Assembly: GCA_038496445.1 (NCBI GenBank)
Contig: JALMLS010000481.1
Span: forward strand, 1 to 64,000
Direction of reading: 5' to 3'
Source of the DNA: Trichosphaerium sp. ATCC 40318
Taxonomy: Eukaryota > Discosea > Flabellinia > Trichosidae
DNA length: 64,000 bases
Shown here: piece by piece, positions 1 to 10,664 of the stretch
How positions within the stretch are numbered: position 1 is the stretch's first letter
Layout of the letters: each line of letters starts with the position of its first letter
Program-made: the position numbers and the translations under genes
Notes under the pieces: generated by a model
The model's input: only the letters and a program-made list of their open reading frames with translations
Databases searched by the model: none
What the model was told of the DNA's origin: nothing

Positions 1-3000
1 AGCTCAGCTTCATCATCGGAAAGGTCAGGAAGATTAAATAGTGTGAAAGAAGAGAAAAAGCGCTTAGATTGGTTAGAATCACTGATGGATATCAATGATG
101 TAGAATGTAACACCGTTTTACGCTTGATGCCGCATTTGGTCTACGACAGCGAAGAAAAACCGGTTGGAGTGGATTGGTACAAGAAAGATCGCACACCACA
201 ACGATGTAAGAAGATAACCGACATCGAGGTATTTTCCAATGATCATGGAGAGTTGGAAGAATTTTTGGCGAGGATGCAAAGGTACTGTACAACGTTCAAA
301 TGCAACCAAGAAGCATGCGTGTACGTACTACGCTCTCGGATAAAAGGACGAGCCCATCGAGTCATCAGGAGTTTGAAGTTCGACAAGAATTACGCGTTGG
401 CGATCTATAGTTTATTGGATAGCTTCCAGACGGTGGTTAACATGATGCGAGCTAAAGAGAAAGTAGCTCAAACGCGTATCCGAGAAAACCAGAATGTATC
501 CAAATTTTATGAATACTTTCTCAGTTTGGCGGATAAAGCGATGATGACCGACAAGGAGAAGGCAACGGCGTTTCTGAAGTGTGTTGGTACAGAGATGAGA
601 CAGTATATTGTAGATACGCTTAAAGAAAAGCTGCAAGATACGTCTATGGCTGCAGTGTACAAGATAGCATCTTGGTACACATATAAGAAGGAGTTGGGCG
701 ATACAGAACAGAAGAGAAAGGATGAAGAACGCAAACGATTGAAGGCAGCGATAGAGAAATCGAGAATAGAGACGCTAAACTCGGTGGCAACGAAGAGAAA
801 CGGCTCTGACAATGATGACGAGCGAGACACGAAGAGAAGACGTACGGATGATTATGACCGCAATGCTCAACAAGCACAGTGGCGTGATCAACGACGTCAA
901 GGCGGTGGTGGTGGACGCGGTAAACGTGGTGGTGGTCGCAGATATGGTGGATACGGTGGCTACGGTAAAAGGAGAGGCTACGAAGGTCGAGATCAAATCG
1001 ACAAATATCGTAGACCTTCCCAACCGAGACCACGTATCAACATCAAATGTTACAGATGTGGAGGCATTGGTCACTTTCAAGATGTGTGTCCTACGCGACT
1101 ACAACTGAACGCGATGGATGTGGACAGTGAAGAAGATGGTGATGGATACGACAGAGATGAGGAAGATCGCCGAGATAGAAGAGATGATCGCGACCGACGT
1201 GACAGACGTGACAGGCGTGACAGGAGCCGTGAAAGGAGCCGTGACAGAAGCCGTGATAGGAGACGTGAGAGGAGTCGCGAGAGAAGCCGTGATAGGAGTC
1301 GTAACAGGAGTAGGAGTAGAAGTAGGAGTAGAAGTAGAAGAGATAATAAAAGTTTTTGGTATAAGGCCTCGGTTGATCAGTCATGTCACTTGTCTACTTC
1401 AGCGAATTTCTTGAACATGTGTGAGGAGTTGAGTGAGAACAAAGCGTTTCATTATACAGTTACAAAGGCGCACGTGAGTGTAAATGGTGTGAGAGTTAAT
1501 GCGTTGATGGATTCAGGAGCATCCATGTGTATTGTTGATTCAAGACTGGTAAAAAGGTTGGGACTGACTAAAAGTATTATACCTAAGACATCACCACCTA
1601 TTTACACAGCAGATAACAAACAAATACCATCGATGGGAGTGATCAAGTTAACCATCGCGATCGGTAAGACGCCTATGCCTGTGACATGCTTTGTCATCAA
1701 CAACTTCAAGTACAAGATATTGTTAGGAACAACAATGCTGAAGAGATGGGGCATGTGCTTGGATTATGGTCGGTTGTTGTTACACAACTACAAGGGTGAT
1801 GAGACACCTATAACGTGTACTCAAGTGAATGATAGAAGGACAGAGTTTGCTAACGTGTTGACAACTAACGCTGTTAAGATACCAGCTTACTCACAATGTA
1901 CGTTCGTGGCCAAATTATCTATTCCAGTCAATGAAAAAGTGGGTATAGTAGAACCACATAGACTGGAAGATAAAGGTGGACACGCGGCATTATTGAATGA
2001 CCTGGGTCTACAGTTGTGTCGATCAGTGGACAGAGCTAGAAAAAGAATGGTTAGAGTGCGTGTCATGAACCCGAGTAATGTAGAAAGGAGGATACCAGCG
2101 AAGTATAACATTGCGAGTTTTGCTGCGTTGGGTGTAGGAGAAGAAGTATGCTCATTGAACTTTGACTATGATAAACAAAAGAAAGACATAGCAAGGGCGT
2201 GTGCAAATGTAACAATGGAAGATGTCAAAGCAGCTCAAAAGAGATTCAAAGTCAACGGGAACCGACTCACTGAAAAACAAAAGTTGCAAGCTTTCAAATT
2301 CATGGCGAGCTACCAACACATATTTGTCGATTCATTGAAGGAGACAGGAGCGGTTAAAGGAATACAACACCGAATACCTGTTGACAAAGGCACGAGACCG
2401 GTTAGTATGCCGTACAGAAGAATGAACCCAAAACAAAGAGAAATCGCAAAAGCAGAAATAGAAAAGATGCTAGAGAACAAACAGATCAAGTACTCCAAAT
2501 CAGAGTGGTCCTCACCAGTTGTGTTAGTTAAAAAGAACAATGGAGAATGGAGATTCTGCATTGACTTCAGACAACTCAACAAGGTGACGAAAAAGGACGT
2601 ACATCCGTTACCAAGAGTAAATGATCTAATGAATGCACTGGCTGGAGCTAAGTTCTTCAGTACGTTTGATGCAATCTCCGGGTATTGGCAGATCCGAATG
2701 CATGCAGACGATGCTGATAAGACAGCCTTTGCCACAGAGTGGGGTCTGTTCGAGTGCGTCGGTATGCCCTTTGGTCTTAAGAATGCGCAAGCAACTTTTC
2801 AAAGACATATGAACCTGATGTTGTCAGGCCTACTCTGGCAGACGTGTCTTTGTTACGTCGACGATATTATAGTGTTCAGTAATACCTTTGAAGAACATCT
2901 AGTACACCTGAAATTATTGTTCGAGAGATTGGAGGAACATAACATGAAATTGAAGGCGAAGAAATCAGTTTTATTTAAAGATCAAGTTGAGTTTTTGGGC

Positions 3001-5619
3001 CATATCGTGAGCGCTGATGGGATATCTACAAATCCTCGTATAACGGATGCAATACAAAGAGCGAAAAGACCTACAAGTAAAGAAGAAGTAGCTCGCTGCT
3101 TAGGTCTTACAGGGTATTATCGCAAATTTGTACCAAAATACGCACAGATTGTAGAACCGATCAATCGATTACGGAACAAAGACATCAAGTGGTACTGGGG
3201 TAAAGAACAACAAAAGGCTTATGAGAAAATCAAAGACCTGTTGTCATCACCACCTATCTTGAAGCATCCAGACTTCTCAAAGCCGTTTGAAATTCATGTA
3301 GATGCCTCCAATGTAGCAGCTGGTGCAACGTTAGTACAGAGACATGGTAAAAGAGAACATGTCATTGCATATTTCAGCAAGACATTCTCTAAACCACAGA
3401 AGAATTATTCTACCATTGAGAGAGAGATGTTGGGTATTGTGTTAGCGTTAGAAGAGTTTAGAGGATACCTGTCGTTTGCTAAATTCAAATTGATTGTATA
3501 CACAGATCACAAACCGCTACAATATCTACAGGATTTACCTAATCCTCGACCTATGTTAGCAAGGTGGCTGTTAAAAATACAACAATTCGATTTCGTGTTA
3601 GTGTATAAAAAGGGTGTCACCCATACAGACGCGGATGCACTGACAAGAGCTCCGTGGGCACAAGAAGAGTTAAATGCTATATCGGATGATAGTATTAATC
3701 AATACTCATCACGAAGAATGGAAGCAGTGTCATTATGGCATAAAGACTACTCATTTGAAGTAGACCATAGTGTGAAACATGTGTTGAATGTATTAGAAAA
3801 AGAAAAGGAGACGGAACATATTAACTGGTCGGAGTGTCAGGCAAAAGACCCTGAACTTACAGCATACATCCAGTTTTTAACTAAAGGAAAAGTCCCTCCA
3901 TATGTCATGAAACAAAAGAACTTTAGAAGAGACGTGTTTGTTACCTTTGCTCGTAGATTAAAATATGACATGGATACAGGAGTGCTGTACCATGTTAATA
4001 GATCGCGAGGAGGGTTCGGAAACAAAGCACCATTACAAATAGTTGTACCTCAAGCTTTACAGCCATACGTACTTCGACAATGTCATGATTTGCCTTTTGC
4101 AGGACATCTAGGATTTGTGAAGACATATGCTAAAGTAATACAACGATTTTATTGGGCAGGTGTATATTCAGACACAAAGGAGTGGTGTCGTACATGTCGT
4201 TCGTGTCAGAGAGGTAAAATATCACGATTACCAAAACCAGGTTTTCTAGTGAATTTTCCGATACTGGAACCGATGCAATTGGTAGCTATGGATATTGTTG
4301 GACCCTTACCAGAGACACGTAAAGGCAACAAATATCTACTGGTGATCACAGATCACTTTACTAAATGGGTAGATGCGTATGCAATACCTAGACATAAAGC
4401 AGTAGACGTAGCACCAATATTTGTGAAAGAGTTTTGTTTTCGGTATGGTATACCAAATAGAGTGTTGACAGATCAAGGAGGTGACTTCACAGGAGACCTC
4501 ATGAAAGAAGTGTTCAAAATACTACGAATTGAAGGTAGTAGAACAGCAGCTTTCCATCCACAGACAGATGGACAGGTAGAACGATTTAATCACACTCTAG
4601 TAGAAATTCTCAGAGCATTTGTTAATGAAAAACAAAATGACTGGGACTACTGGGTACCATACGCGTTATATGCATACAGAACAGCAGTCCACCATGCAAC
4701 TGGATATGCTCCATATGCAATGATGTTTGGCAGAGAACCCAGGTTACCCATAGATATGATATCTAACGAAATCATTGAGATCGAAGATAAATACAATATG
4801 GGTAATTGGGCAGAAGTGTTAGCACATAGATTGCGTTACGCATACCAAATAGCGAGAGAACACATCCTCAAAGCTAAAAAGCAACAGGCGAAGTATTACA
4901 ATGAACGAACACGTCATGTAAACTTCAAGCCAGGGCAGTTAGTGTATGTATTCGTACCTCAGGTGAAAGTAGGACAAAAACAGAAGCTAGCAAAACGATG
5001 GAGAGGTCCCTATGAGATTTTGGAGTTGATGGGTGCTAATACAGCATTGATCAATCTGCCAGAAGCTAGTAGAATGAGTCGTGTTATCAACTTCAGACGC
5101 CTAAAACCATACATTGACTCATTTTTGAGACCGGAAGGGGCTCCGGACAAAGATGAAGTAATGCGTAAGTTTGAAGGCAGAGAGGTAGAATTTCATGACC
5201 AAGACAGGAGTGAGAACTTCGTTGATGAGGAGGAGAGAGTATTAAGAGAGTCAGGAGATGAAATTACAGCCACGAAAGAGCTGACAAAACAGATAAGAAG
5301 AGCAACGCAAGAAGATAAAGAGAGTAGGGAACCAGTGAAGGACTCACGAAGAGGATATGAACATCGGATAGACATCCTTTTAGAGCTATTGCGAGATGTG
5401 TTGCAATCAGCCAGGATAGTAACTAAAGATGATAACAAATCCATTGTGAAAAGTTTGATTGATAAAGGTAGCCCTTACATGCGAAGCAGTAGCACGCAGA
5501 AGGAGCTATTATCACAAATGTCCAAGTGTAATACAAATGGGAGTTTTATTAAATGGTTACAGAGGATTATAAAAGAAGAGAAAGAAGTGTTTAAAAGAGA
5601 GAGGCGTTTACGAGACTAG
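1..5619 (+). CDS. gag-pol polyprotein of Ty3/gypsy retrotransposon (5' partial)
   Basis: Encodes all proteins needed for retrotransposition as one fused frame with no gag/pol shift. The frame is open from base 1; the GTG at 43 is only the first ORF-finder start, so the true start is upstream. In order: gag-like region; one CCHC zinc knuckle (CYRCGGIGHFQDVC, about 1049-1090); an Arg/Asp then Arg/Ser repeat tract (about 1150-1345); aspartic protease with DSGA (about 1510); reverse transcriptase with YVDD (about 2854); RNase H beginning near HVDASN (about 3295); integrase HHCC zinc finger (about 4083-4215), D,D,E core (MDIVG near 4289, LTDQGG near 4470, QVERFNH near 4573) and a GPY/F module (about 5005-5115). 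No chromodomain is visible; a charged tail of about 170 residues follows. All catalytic motifs look intact. Confidence 0.96.
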   Translation, partial: SSASSSERSGRLNSVKEEKKRLDWLESLMDINDVECNTVLRLMPHLVYDSEEKPVGVDWYKKDRTPQRCKKITDIEVFSNDHGELEEFLARMQRYCTTFKCNQEACVYVLRSRIKGRAHRVIRSLKFDKNYALAIYSLLDSFQTVVNMMRAKEKVAQTRIRENQNVSKFYEYFLSLADKAMMTDKEKATAFLKCVGTEMRQYIVDTLKEKLQDTSMAAVYKIASWYTYKKELGDTEQKRKDEERKRLKAAIEKSRIETLNSVATKRNGSDNDDERDTKRRRTDDYDRNAQQAQWRDQRRQGGGGGRGKRGGGRRYGGYGGYGKRRGYEGRDQIDKYRRPSQPRPRINIKCYRCGGIGHFQDVCPTRLQLNAMDVDSEEDGDGYDRDEEDRRDRRDDRDRRDRRDRRDRSRERSRDRSRDRRRERSRERSRDRSRNRSRSRSRSRSRRDNKSFWYKASVDQSCHLSTSANFLNMCEELSENKAFHYTVTKAHVSVNGVRVNALMDSGASMCIVDSRLVKRLGLTKSIIPKTSPPIYTADNKQIPSMGVIKLTIAIGKTPMPVTCFVINNFKYKILLGTTMLKRWGMCLDYGRLLLHNYKGDETPITCTQVNDRRTEFANVLTTNAVKIPAYSQCTFVAKLSIPVNEKVGIVEPHRLEDKGGHAALLNDLGLQLCRSVDRARKRMVRVRVMNPSNVERRIPAKYNIASFAALGVGEEVCSLNFDYDKQKKDIARACANVTMEDVKAAQKRFKVNGNRLTEKQKLQAFKFMASYQHIFVDSLKETGAVKGIQHRIPVDKGTRPVSMPYRRMNPKQREIAKAEIEKMLENKQIKYSKSEWSSPVVLVKKNNGEWRFCIDFRQLNKVTKKDVHPLPRVNDLMNALAGAKFFSTFDAISGYWQIRMHADDADKTAFATEWGLFECVGMPFGLKNAQATFQRHMNLMLSGLLWQTCLCYVDDIIVFSNTFEEHLVHLKLLFERLEEHNMKLKAKKSVLFKDQVEFLGHIVSADGISTNPRITDAIQRAKRPTSKEEVARCLGLTGYYRKFVPKYAQIVEPINRLRNKDIKWYWGKEQQKAYEKIKDLLSSPPILKHPDFSKPFEIHVDASNVAAGATLVQRHGKREHVIAYFSKTFSKPQKNYSTIEREMLGIVLALEEFRGYLSFAKFKLIVYTDHKPLQYLQDLPNPRPMLARWLLKIQQFDFVLVYKKGVTHTDADALTRAPWAQEELNAISDDSINQYSSRRMEAVSLWHKDYSFEVDHSVKHVLNVLEKEKETEHINWSECQAKDPELTAYIQFLTKGKVPPYVMKQKNFRRDVFVTFARRLKYDMDTGVLYHVNRSRGGFGNKAPLQIVVPQALQPYVLRQCHDLPFAGHLGFVKTYAKVIQRFYWAGVYSDTKEWCRTCRSCQRGKISRLPKPGFLVNFPILEPMQLVAMDIVGPLPETRKGNKYLLVITDHFTKWVDAYAIPRHKAVDVAPIFVKEFCFRYGIPNRVLTDQGGDFTGDLMKEVFKILRIEGSRTAAFHPQTDGQVERFNHTLVEILRAFVNEKQNDWDYWVPYALYAYRTAVHHATGYAPYAMMFGREPRLPIDMISNEIIEIEDKYNMGNWAEVLAHRLRYAYQIAREHILKAKKQQAKYYNERTRHVNFKPGQLVYVFVPQVKVGQKQKLAKRWRGPYEILELMGANTALINLPEASRMSRVINFRRLKPYIDSFLRPEGAPDKDEVMRKFEGREVEFHDQDRSENFVDEEERVLRESGDEITATKELTKQIRRATQEDKESREPVKDSRRGYEHRIDILLELLRDVLQSARIVTKDDNKSIVKSLIDKGSPYMRSSSTQKELLSQMSKCNTNGSFIKWLQRIIKEEKEVFKRERRLRD

Positions 5620-5767
5620 ATATAAATTGACCTCCATATTTATGGTTTAATGGTTGCTAAGGGTTTCCAATATCTCAGTCAAGTAAACAGTAAAGATAGA
5701 ATTACGTGAACCAAAGAGTCATCTAAAACTGATGGAGTTCAACACTCTCACGTGAGGACACGCTCTA

Positions 5768-5780
5768 AAGAAAGAGGGGA
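5768..5780 (+). other. Putative polypurine tract of the retrotransposon
   Basis: A run of purines (aagaaagagggga) lies 149 bases after the gag-pol stop and directly before an A/T-rich segment. This is the position expected for plus-strand priming just upstream of a 3' LTR. Confidence 0.5.
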
Positions 5781-5930
5781 GTTATGTAAGGAGTAAATAA
5801 TGTAACTTAATGTACATGAGCTCACTTAGAGCAGAATAAATTAGTTGATATCACGTGACGGTTTTAGTCTTTACAGTACTATTATCAACCTCAAACAACT
5901 GTGAATCTCTCATTTTAACACCTGTGTCAG
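5781..5930 (+). repeat. Putative 3' LTR
   Basis: Segment after the purine tract, with an AATAAA at about 5837 and a CACGTG at about 5853, ending near a CA dinucleotide. The limits are a guess: no second LTR copy is available for comparison. The rest up to 6263 shows no coding signal. Confidence 0.35.
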
Positions 5931-6263
5931 ACAAAGATCTCCAAAAATCACGTGCACATTTACCTATTTCCTTGAAAAAAAATTGTTTGGAAAATACCAA
6001 GGTCCGAATAACTTTGGGGTAATAACAGCGGCTACCTACCTATCAATATTGGCGAAAAAGTTTGTTTATTCTGAGTGTCGCTATCACTCGTTTGTGTCCT
6101 CACAACTCTTGTGAATTTTACTTACCTCTAATGGTTCTCTGAAATAATTTAAACGGATGCGAAGCTAAGCATGTTAGTACTCCGAGAACGTATGGCACCT
6201 ACTCATTGTTGATGCCAGAAAAATATGTGAATATTCGTTTAGGAGTAGTACCTTAAGAACAAA

Positions 6264-7473
6264 ATGTCAAGACGCATCACTCTATTACAACACTTCTTAA
6301 CTATTTGTGTACCACATATAGGTCATTCAAAGCCATGTATTGTACGTCCTAACTTCTTGTTTTGTTCAGTTTTTCTTTCCAGTGACCAATTTGAAGAAAA
6401 AAGATTGGTGTCCCTAGTTCCTATCACCACGCATACCGCCAATTGATAGTCACATTATTGCGTTATTATCTCCGACTAAATAAAACGGATTAGGTACACT
6501 TTAAAAATGATACGTCAATGAAAGGATGGCTTGTTTACCTCACCAAAAAAAGTACAGATGACTTTCTACAACATGGTAAATCAACATCATCAACGATTCG
6601 AAATGCCTATGACTTCTGTATACGCTCTACACTACCAGTAAGTGCCTTAGAATTCACATGTCAAATACATTTTCTGGGCGCTCCAAACGCTACAGTTCGT
6701 GATTTGTTAGACAACATAAAAAAGAAACAACTCAGTGTTTTTAGAGACGAAGGAATAGATTTAAGGAGTGCTTCATTGGAATGGAAACAATGAACGAACT
6801 CGTAATATTTCATCCGCTAGGACCTGACATGAGTAAACCATATTTTCCTTCTGATTACGAGTCCACGCAGCACCACAAAGTATCTGGTACGAAATTAAGG
6901 CAGAAAAAGCCAACAACGCTTTAGCGATCATTTCATCTTGCTCACTTTGGGCGTCTAGGGTTTTCACACGTTGTCGAGCTTGTTAGCAACGAAGAGGTAT
7001 TTCACGTGGACAATATGAGCTCTGATAATTTTGGTGGAGTGTGGTTTAACCCTGAACTAAACAAAAGTTCATCCAATCTATCATCGTCATCTGACTCCCT
7101 ATCTGAAGAACTTGAGTTCCCAATTCATACATCCTCTGTTTCCTCTACAAACACAAGCGCACATGAAGGCAAATTAAATGGTCCGTTTTGTACAGTATTT
7201 GTTGCGAATGAAAACGGTATTTCACAAGAACACGGAGGTATGTAACGATTATTTTCCACTTTATGAAAACCTTTCATCTAATATCAGCTTTGTGAAGGTG
7301 ACGTCTTTGGTGAGGTTAATCATCTAAAGCATGTAGAGCAACGTAACCATCAGGTGGCAATAGAGAATGAAGAGTTAAAGAATTGTATTGTACCGTACAC
7401 TCACGAGTACTACGAGCATGAACTTTGGAATTATTACGAGGGATGTGACTATGAATATGGTGCTACGTACTAG
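6264..7473 (+). CDS. Unrecognised five-exon family protein, copy A (VHF..GWLVYL family)
   Basis: Function unknown. Exons 6264-6341, 6494-6637, 6745-6886, 6959-7237 and 7298-7473 join to 819 bases (272 residues). The model rests on copy B at 23612: intron positions and phases match, and exons 2 and 3 have exactly the same lengths (144 and 142 bases) in both. Conserved blocks: exon 1 TLLQHFL and SKPC; exon 2 VHF, GWLVYLTK, TDDFL, IRNAYDF and IRS.LP; exon 3 Arg-rich RFKE, then FHP..PDM; exon 4 GFSHV and VWF.P.LN followed by a Ser-rich stretch; exon 5 acidic with many Tyr. Donors are GTACGT, GTAAGT, GTACGA and GTATGT. No signal peptide or clear TM. A basic block followed by Ser-rich and acidic tails would fit a regulatory protein, but that is only a guess. 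Confidence 0.75.
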
Positions 7474-8259
7474 CTTCACCACAACACAGATAGACGCGGG
7501 CTACAGTTGAATCTTCGTAATTTCAACAATTTTTACAATGCTTCATTGTCTAGAAGGACGTTTATACCTCATACAGCGTCTTACATTTGTAATAAATAAA
7601 AACAATGTACTAATAAAAAACAACATTAAAATCCTTCTGCCGGTATTTCTTCGACCTCCAATCGTCTGTATGTACGCACACATACCTATGTACTTGTTGT
7701 AACTACCCATTGTTGTTTAGGAGCGCAGTGAGAGCAAGAAATCAAACAAATAAAATGGCCCAGGTTAGGTAAAATTTTGCACGTTGAGACGAGGAGAGAA
7801 CGCCTTTTACAACTATTTTAAAACGATCACGTCACACTCTTGGTGAGGCAAGTTTTGTAGGAAGAACAGATAAGATCAAGATAGTTATGCGCTCAGTTAT
7901 TATAACGGGATGTAAACATCATTATTATAATTTCCCAGGAGGTGGTGGAGATCCACCTAATATGTGGATAAGATCCACATATGTGGATCTCGACCAACAT
8001 TATTACACTTTTCCCACTCGGTTTTGTTTTGGTCATATTTTTATTCCTATTAGGGCTGTTTTACTACATGTCGTACTCAAGGTACCACGCAATATTTTCT
8101 TGAAACTTTGTAAAGTCATTATTTATTGTGGGGAGAATAATGGTACAAAATAATGGTTCTGTGAAATATTACTTGACTTTGTCAGAAAAGTAGTAAGTCA
8201 GAAATGTAAGTTTGTCGCCCTCCGCAGTCTACGATAAAACTACACTAACAGAAGTACCA
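7474..8259. other. Intergenic, with a perfect 20-base palindrome
   Basis: No convincing coding sequence. A perfect palindrome agatccacat/atgtggatct occupies 7971-7990, and an imperfect version of the same motif lies directly before it at 7950-7969, so the pair could form a cruciform or be a tandem protein-binding site. The open frame from 7887 runs through this structure and looks spurious. Confidence 0.5.
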
Positions 8260-8514
8260 TTAATGTAAGGATATCATATAGTTGACGAGGGACTCAAGGG
8301 CGTCGAAAAAAAAACTACACGGAGGAAAGGCATTAATGTGTTTTCTTTTCGGAACGGGAATAACAACTGTACTTTTAAGTGTACTCGGAAAGTACGAAAA
8401 TTTGGTCTTTAATCTCTTCTTAATATCAGAAACAGGTAGCGCTTTATTCTGTTCCTTCAAGTTAAGCGCGTTTGTAGCTGGTTCCAAGAGCTCGTGCACC
8501 TGTTGCTGCTCCAC
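8260..8514 (-). CDS. Possible hypothetical protein or exon
   Basis: An open stretch of about 84 residues on the minus strand, hydrophilic at its N-terminal end (QQQVHELLEP, then Lys-rich segments), preceded by more open frame without an ATG. It resembles coding sequence more than its plus-strand shadow does, but I recognise no domain and see no copy elsewhere in the window. It may be an exon of a gene I could not assemble. Confidence 0.25.
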   Translation of the reverse strand: MEQQQVHELLEPATNALNLKEQNKALPVSDIKKRLKTKFSYFPSTLKSTVVIPVPKRKHINAFPPCSFFFDALESLVNYMISLH

Positions 8515-8820
8515 AGAGTTGTCAAAATAATGTCTACACTACTCGCATACGGAACACCACACGTGAGGATAAGGGTTAAGATGGGCTTGGTGATGTGTAC
8601 AGACTCAAGTTGAAGGCAATGCAATATAACATGCTTGCTGGTACTTTCTTGCTGTAAGATGCTAGCTTATCACGAGTTCTCCAAACACGTTTTAGTGCTG
8701 AGAACTGTTTTTAAATAAGTCTTCGAAATAACGGCCAAACACTCCCTTCCTGTATCCAGTTGTCGCTGGCTCTTGGATACCTTACTTTTAATATTCCTTG
8801 GACTAAAAGAGATTGTTTAG

Positions 8821-8990
8821 GTCCATTTCATGGATAAGACGCCAATGAAAGGATGGCTTGTGTACATCAGCAAAGAAAGCACTCAACTTTTCTATCACAT
8901 GGAAAATCTACCGCAACAACAATCAGAAACGCCTATTGAATTCGGTATACGCTCTACGCTACCTTTATGGACAATATTAGATGCCTTTTG
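8821..8990 (+). pseudogene. Degenerate exon 2 of the VHF..GWLVYL family, copy C
   Basis: Starts right after a TTTAG acceptor with codons for VHF and MKGWLVY, like exon 2 of copies A and B. The middle part matches family residues (HGKST, TIRNAY) only in a shifted frame, then IRSTLP returns to the original frame, so it carries two compensating indels. A TGA follows soon after. No other exon of this copy was found nearby, so this is a dead fragment. Confidence 0.7.
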
Positions 8991-9683
8991 AAGGTGTTGA
9001 GGATTCTAGTTTTGAGTAATATCAAACAATTTAATTGTTTCTACAACAATTATCAGCGCTGTTAGTTTTCAGAATGTGTGTTCTTTGAATGTACCTAAAT
9101 AAAACCTTAGCGCTTATTGACCCCTTTGTTACGTTTTCATAGTTGCTGAAACACAATATTTAGACCTAGCGCTTGTTAATCAACCTTCGATCTTGTTCAA
9201 TTGCAATTTAATTACAACTCCTTAGTACAAAGCACGTGTATACCCAGCCATTCAACCTCTATAAATTCATCTAGCCGTTGAAGTATGTATGCCTACAAAC
9301 CACCTCCAACTACATTTGAGAAGCTGTCGGTAATACTACAATTCTTAGCCAAGAAAACGAATCACTCTAAATAATTATTGTACACTCTATTCAGCCACGA
9401 ACAACAGGTTTTGCCAGTCAACAATTAAATTGTTTAATGCCCTACAGAAGCCCAGAGATCCTTTAGAACTTCCTTATAAAACAACCGCCTCCTGTGGTTG
9501 CGTGAACAAATTATATTACAGCAACAAAAGCGAGTAGACTTAGCGTTGATTAAGCGAGCTACAGCAGAAGTGGGAATTTAACTTAAATGGCCGCAACTAT
9601 CATTGTACGCATTAAATGAGCGGTATCAACCAAATTACGACTACATTAACACGTTAAGTAGCCAAGCACGTCAAAATCAACTT
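8991..9683. other. Intergenic, nothing recognised
   Basis: A/T-rich sequence without long frames. One CACGTG at about 9233. No repeat shared with the rest of the window was noticed. Confidence 0.5.
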
Positions 9684-10288
9684 ATGATCATCTGCTAGAC
9701 ATCCCGCTTGAGCTACACCTATATATTACCGATTTAGACTTTGAAGTCTATTCAAAATGGCCTATACTGTCTAAATACACAGCAACGTCTACAAGGTTTG
9801 ACTATAAACTAAGAAAACGAGGTAGATGGCGTAACCATGAATCACAAATTCATTATTCATGGAAACGAGGTAAAAGACACGGAAAACAGAAAGAGTGGTA
9901 CTCTAATGGTTCTCTGTATAAAACATCTTTTTTTGTAAGAGGTGTAAGACAAGGTATGGTTAAAGAGTGGCTATTGAACGGTCAGTTGTATCTACAGTAT
10001 TACTGTGAGAATAACAAAGTTCACGGAAAGTATAAGAAGTGGTATTCAACTTGTAATCAATTAGAATGTCGAGGAAATTATGTTAATGGTAAACTAGAAG
10101 GAGAACAAAGATATTGGTATGAGAACGGACGAAAAAGTATGCAATTTTATTGTGTATGTGGAGTGAAGCATGGAGAGTATAAAGAGTGGTTTGATAGCGG
10201 TCAATTATGGAGACAGTGTTTGTATGTGAATGGTAATGCTACAGAGGCTAAGATATGGTATGATGATGGCGAATTGTGTACTTTGTAG
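9684..10288 (+). pseudogene. F-box/MORN-like repeat protein with frameshifted start
   Basis: Continuous frame from 9662 to 10288 encoding an F-box-like N-terminus (LLDIPLELHLYI, SKWPILSKYTATSTRF) and about seven MORN-like repeats of roughly 23 residues with W..NG.L and HG.Y..W motifs. It is clearly homologous along its length to the intact gene at 60976. In that gene the start reads ATGGATCAT; here it reads ATGATCAT, one G shorter, so the only ATG at 9684 is out of frame, and a TAG lies in frame at 9659. The next in-frame ATG is at 9956, inside the repeats. Either this copy has lost its start or it uses an unseen upstream exon. Confidence 0.65.
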
Positions 10289-10664
10289 CTTGACAATGAC
10301 AAGTGTCATAACCAAGGGTGTATGTCACCACGTGTTTGAGCAGTTGTGGAACAAGGTGCTTGTATCTTCATACAATCAATCAGTTCAATTCCTGCTTGGA
10401 GTTTCTGGCTGGATGATCAGGTTCTTTCAGGGTAATGGCATCCATTGGTAATAGAAATGTAGACAAATAAAGTCTATTCCAGCATTGACTGTTCAATAAA
10501 AAAAAGTTTTACTGGTTTTTATTTTAAGGACAGTTTGAAAACACAACATAAGCTCTTTTTACGGGTTATTGATAGTCCAAGAGGTCGATTGTTAAGAAAA
10601 TCTAGCGATTAATTTCAAACACAGATTTTGAAACTAAGTTGTGTTCACGTGACATGACACCAAA
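10289..10664. other. Intergenic, between convergent genes
   Basis: No coding signal. AATAAA motifs occur near 10467 and 10494, suitable for the plus-strand gene, and a CACGTG is present at about 10646. Confidence 0.5.

Larger units (their letters stand above)
1..5930 (+). mobile_element. Ty3/gypsy-type LTR retrotransposon, 5' end outside window
   Basis: A single long gag-pol frame followed by a purine tract (about 5768-5780) and an A/T-rich putative 3' LTR. The 5' LTR and primer-binding site are not in the window because the reading frame is already open at base 1. Domain order protease, reverse transcriptase, RNase H, integrase places it in the Ty3/gypsy (Metaviridae) group. The uninterrupted 5.6-kb frame suggests a recent insertion. 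The 3' boundary is an estimate since the partner LTR cannot be compared. Confidence 0.9.

Noticed and set aside
5005-5619. Possible chromodomain at the integrase C-terminus
   Set aside because: After the GPY/F module the tail is charged and lacks the aromatic cage pattern of chromodomains.
6650-6793. A stretch reading like the ubiquitin-like N-terminus of Crinkler effectors (TVRDLLDNIKKK)
   Set aside because: Comparison with copy B shows the region is the second intron of copy A: splicing 6637 to 6745 gives exons of matching length and phase.
7887-8153. Open frame of 88 residues
   Set aside because: Runs across the palindrome pair, no homology or splice support, composition like its surroundings.
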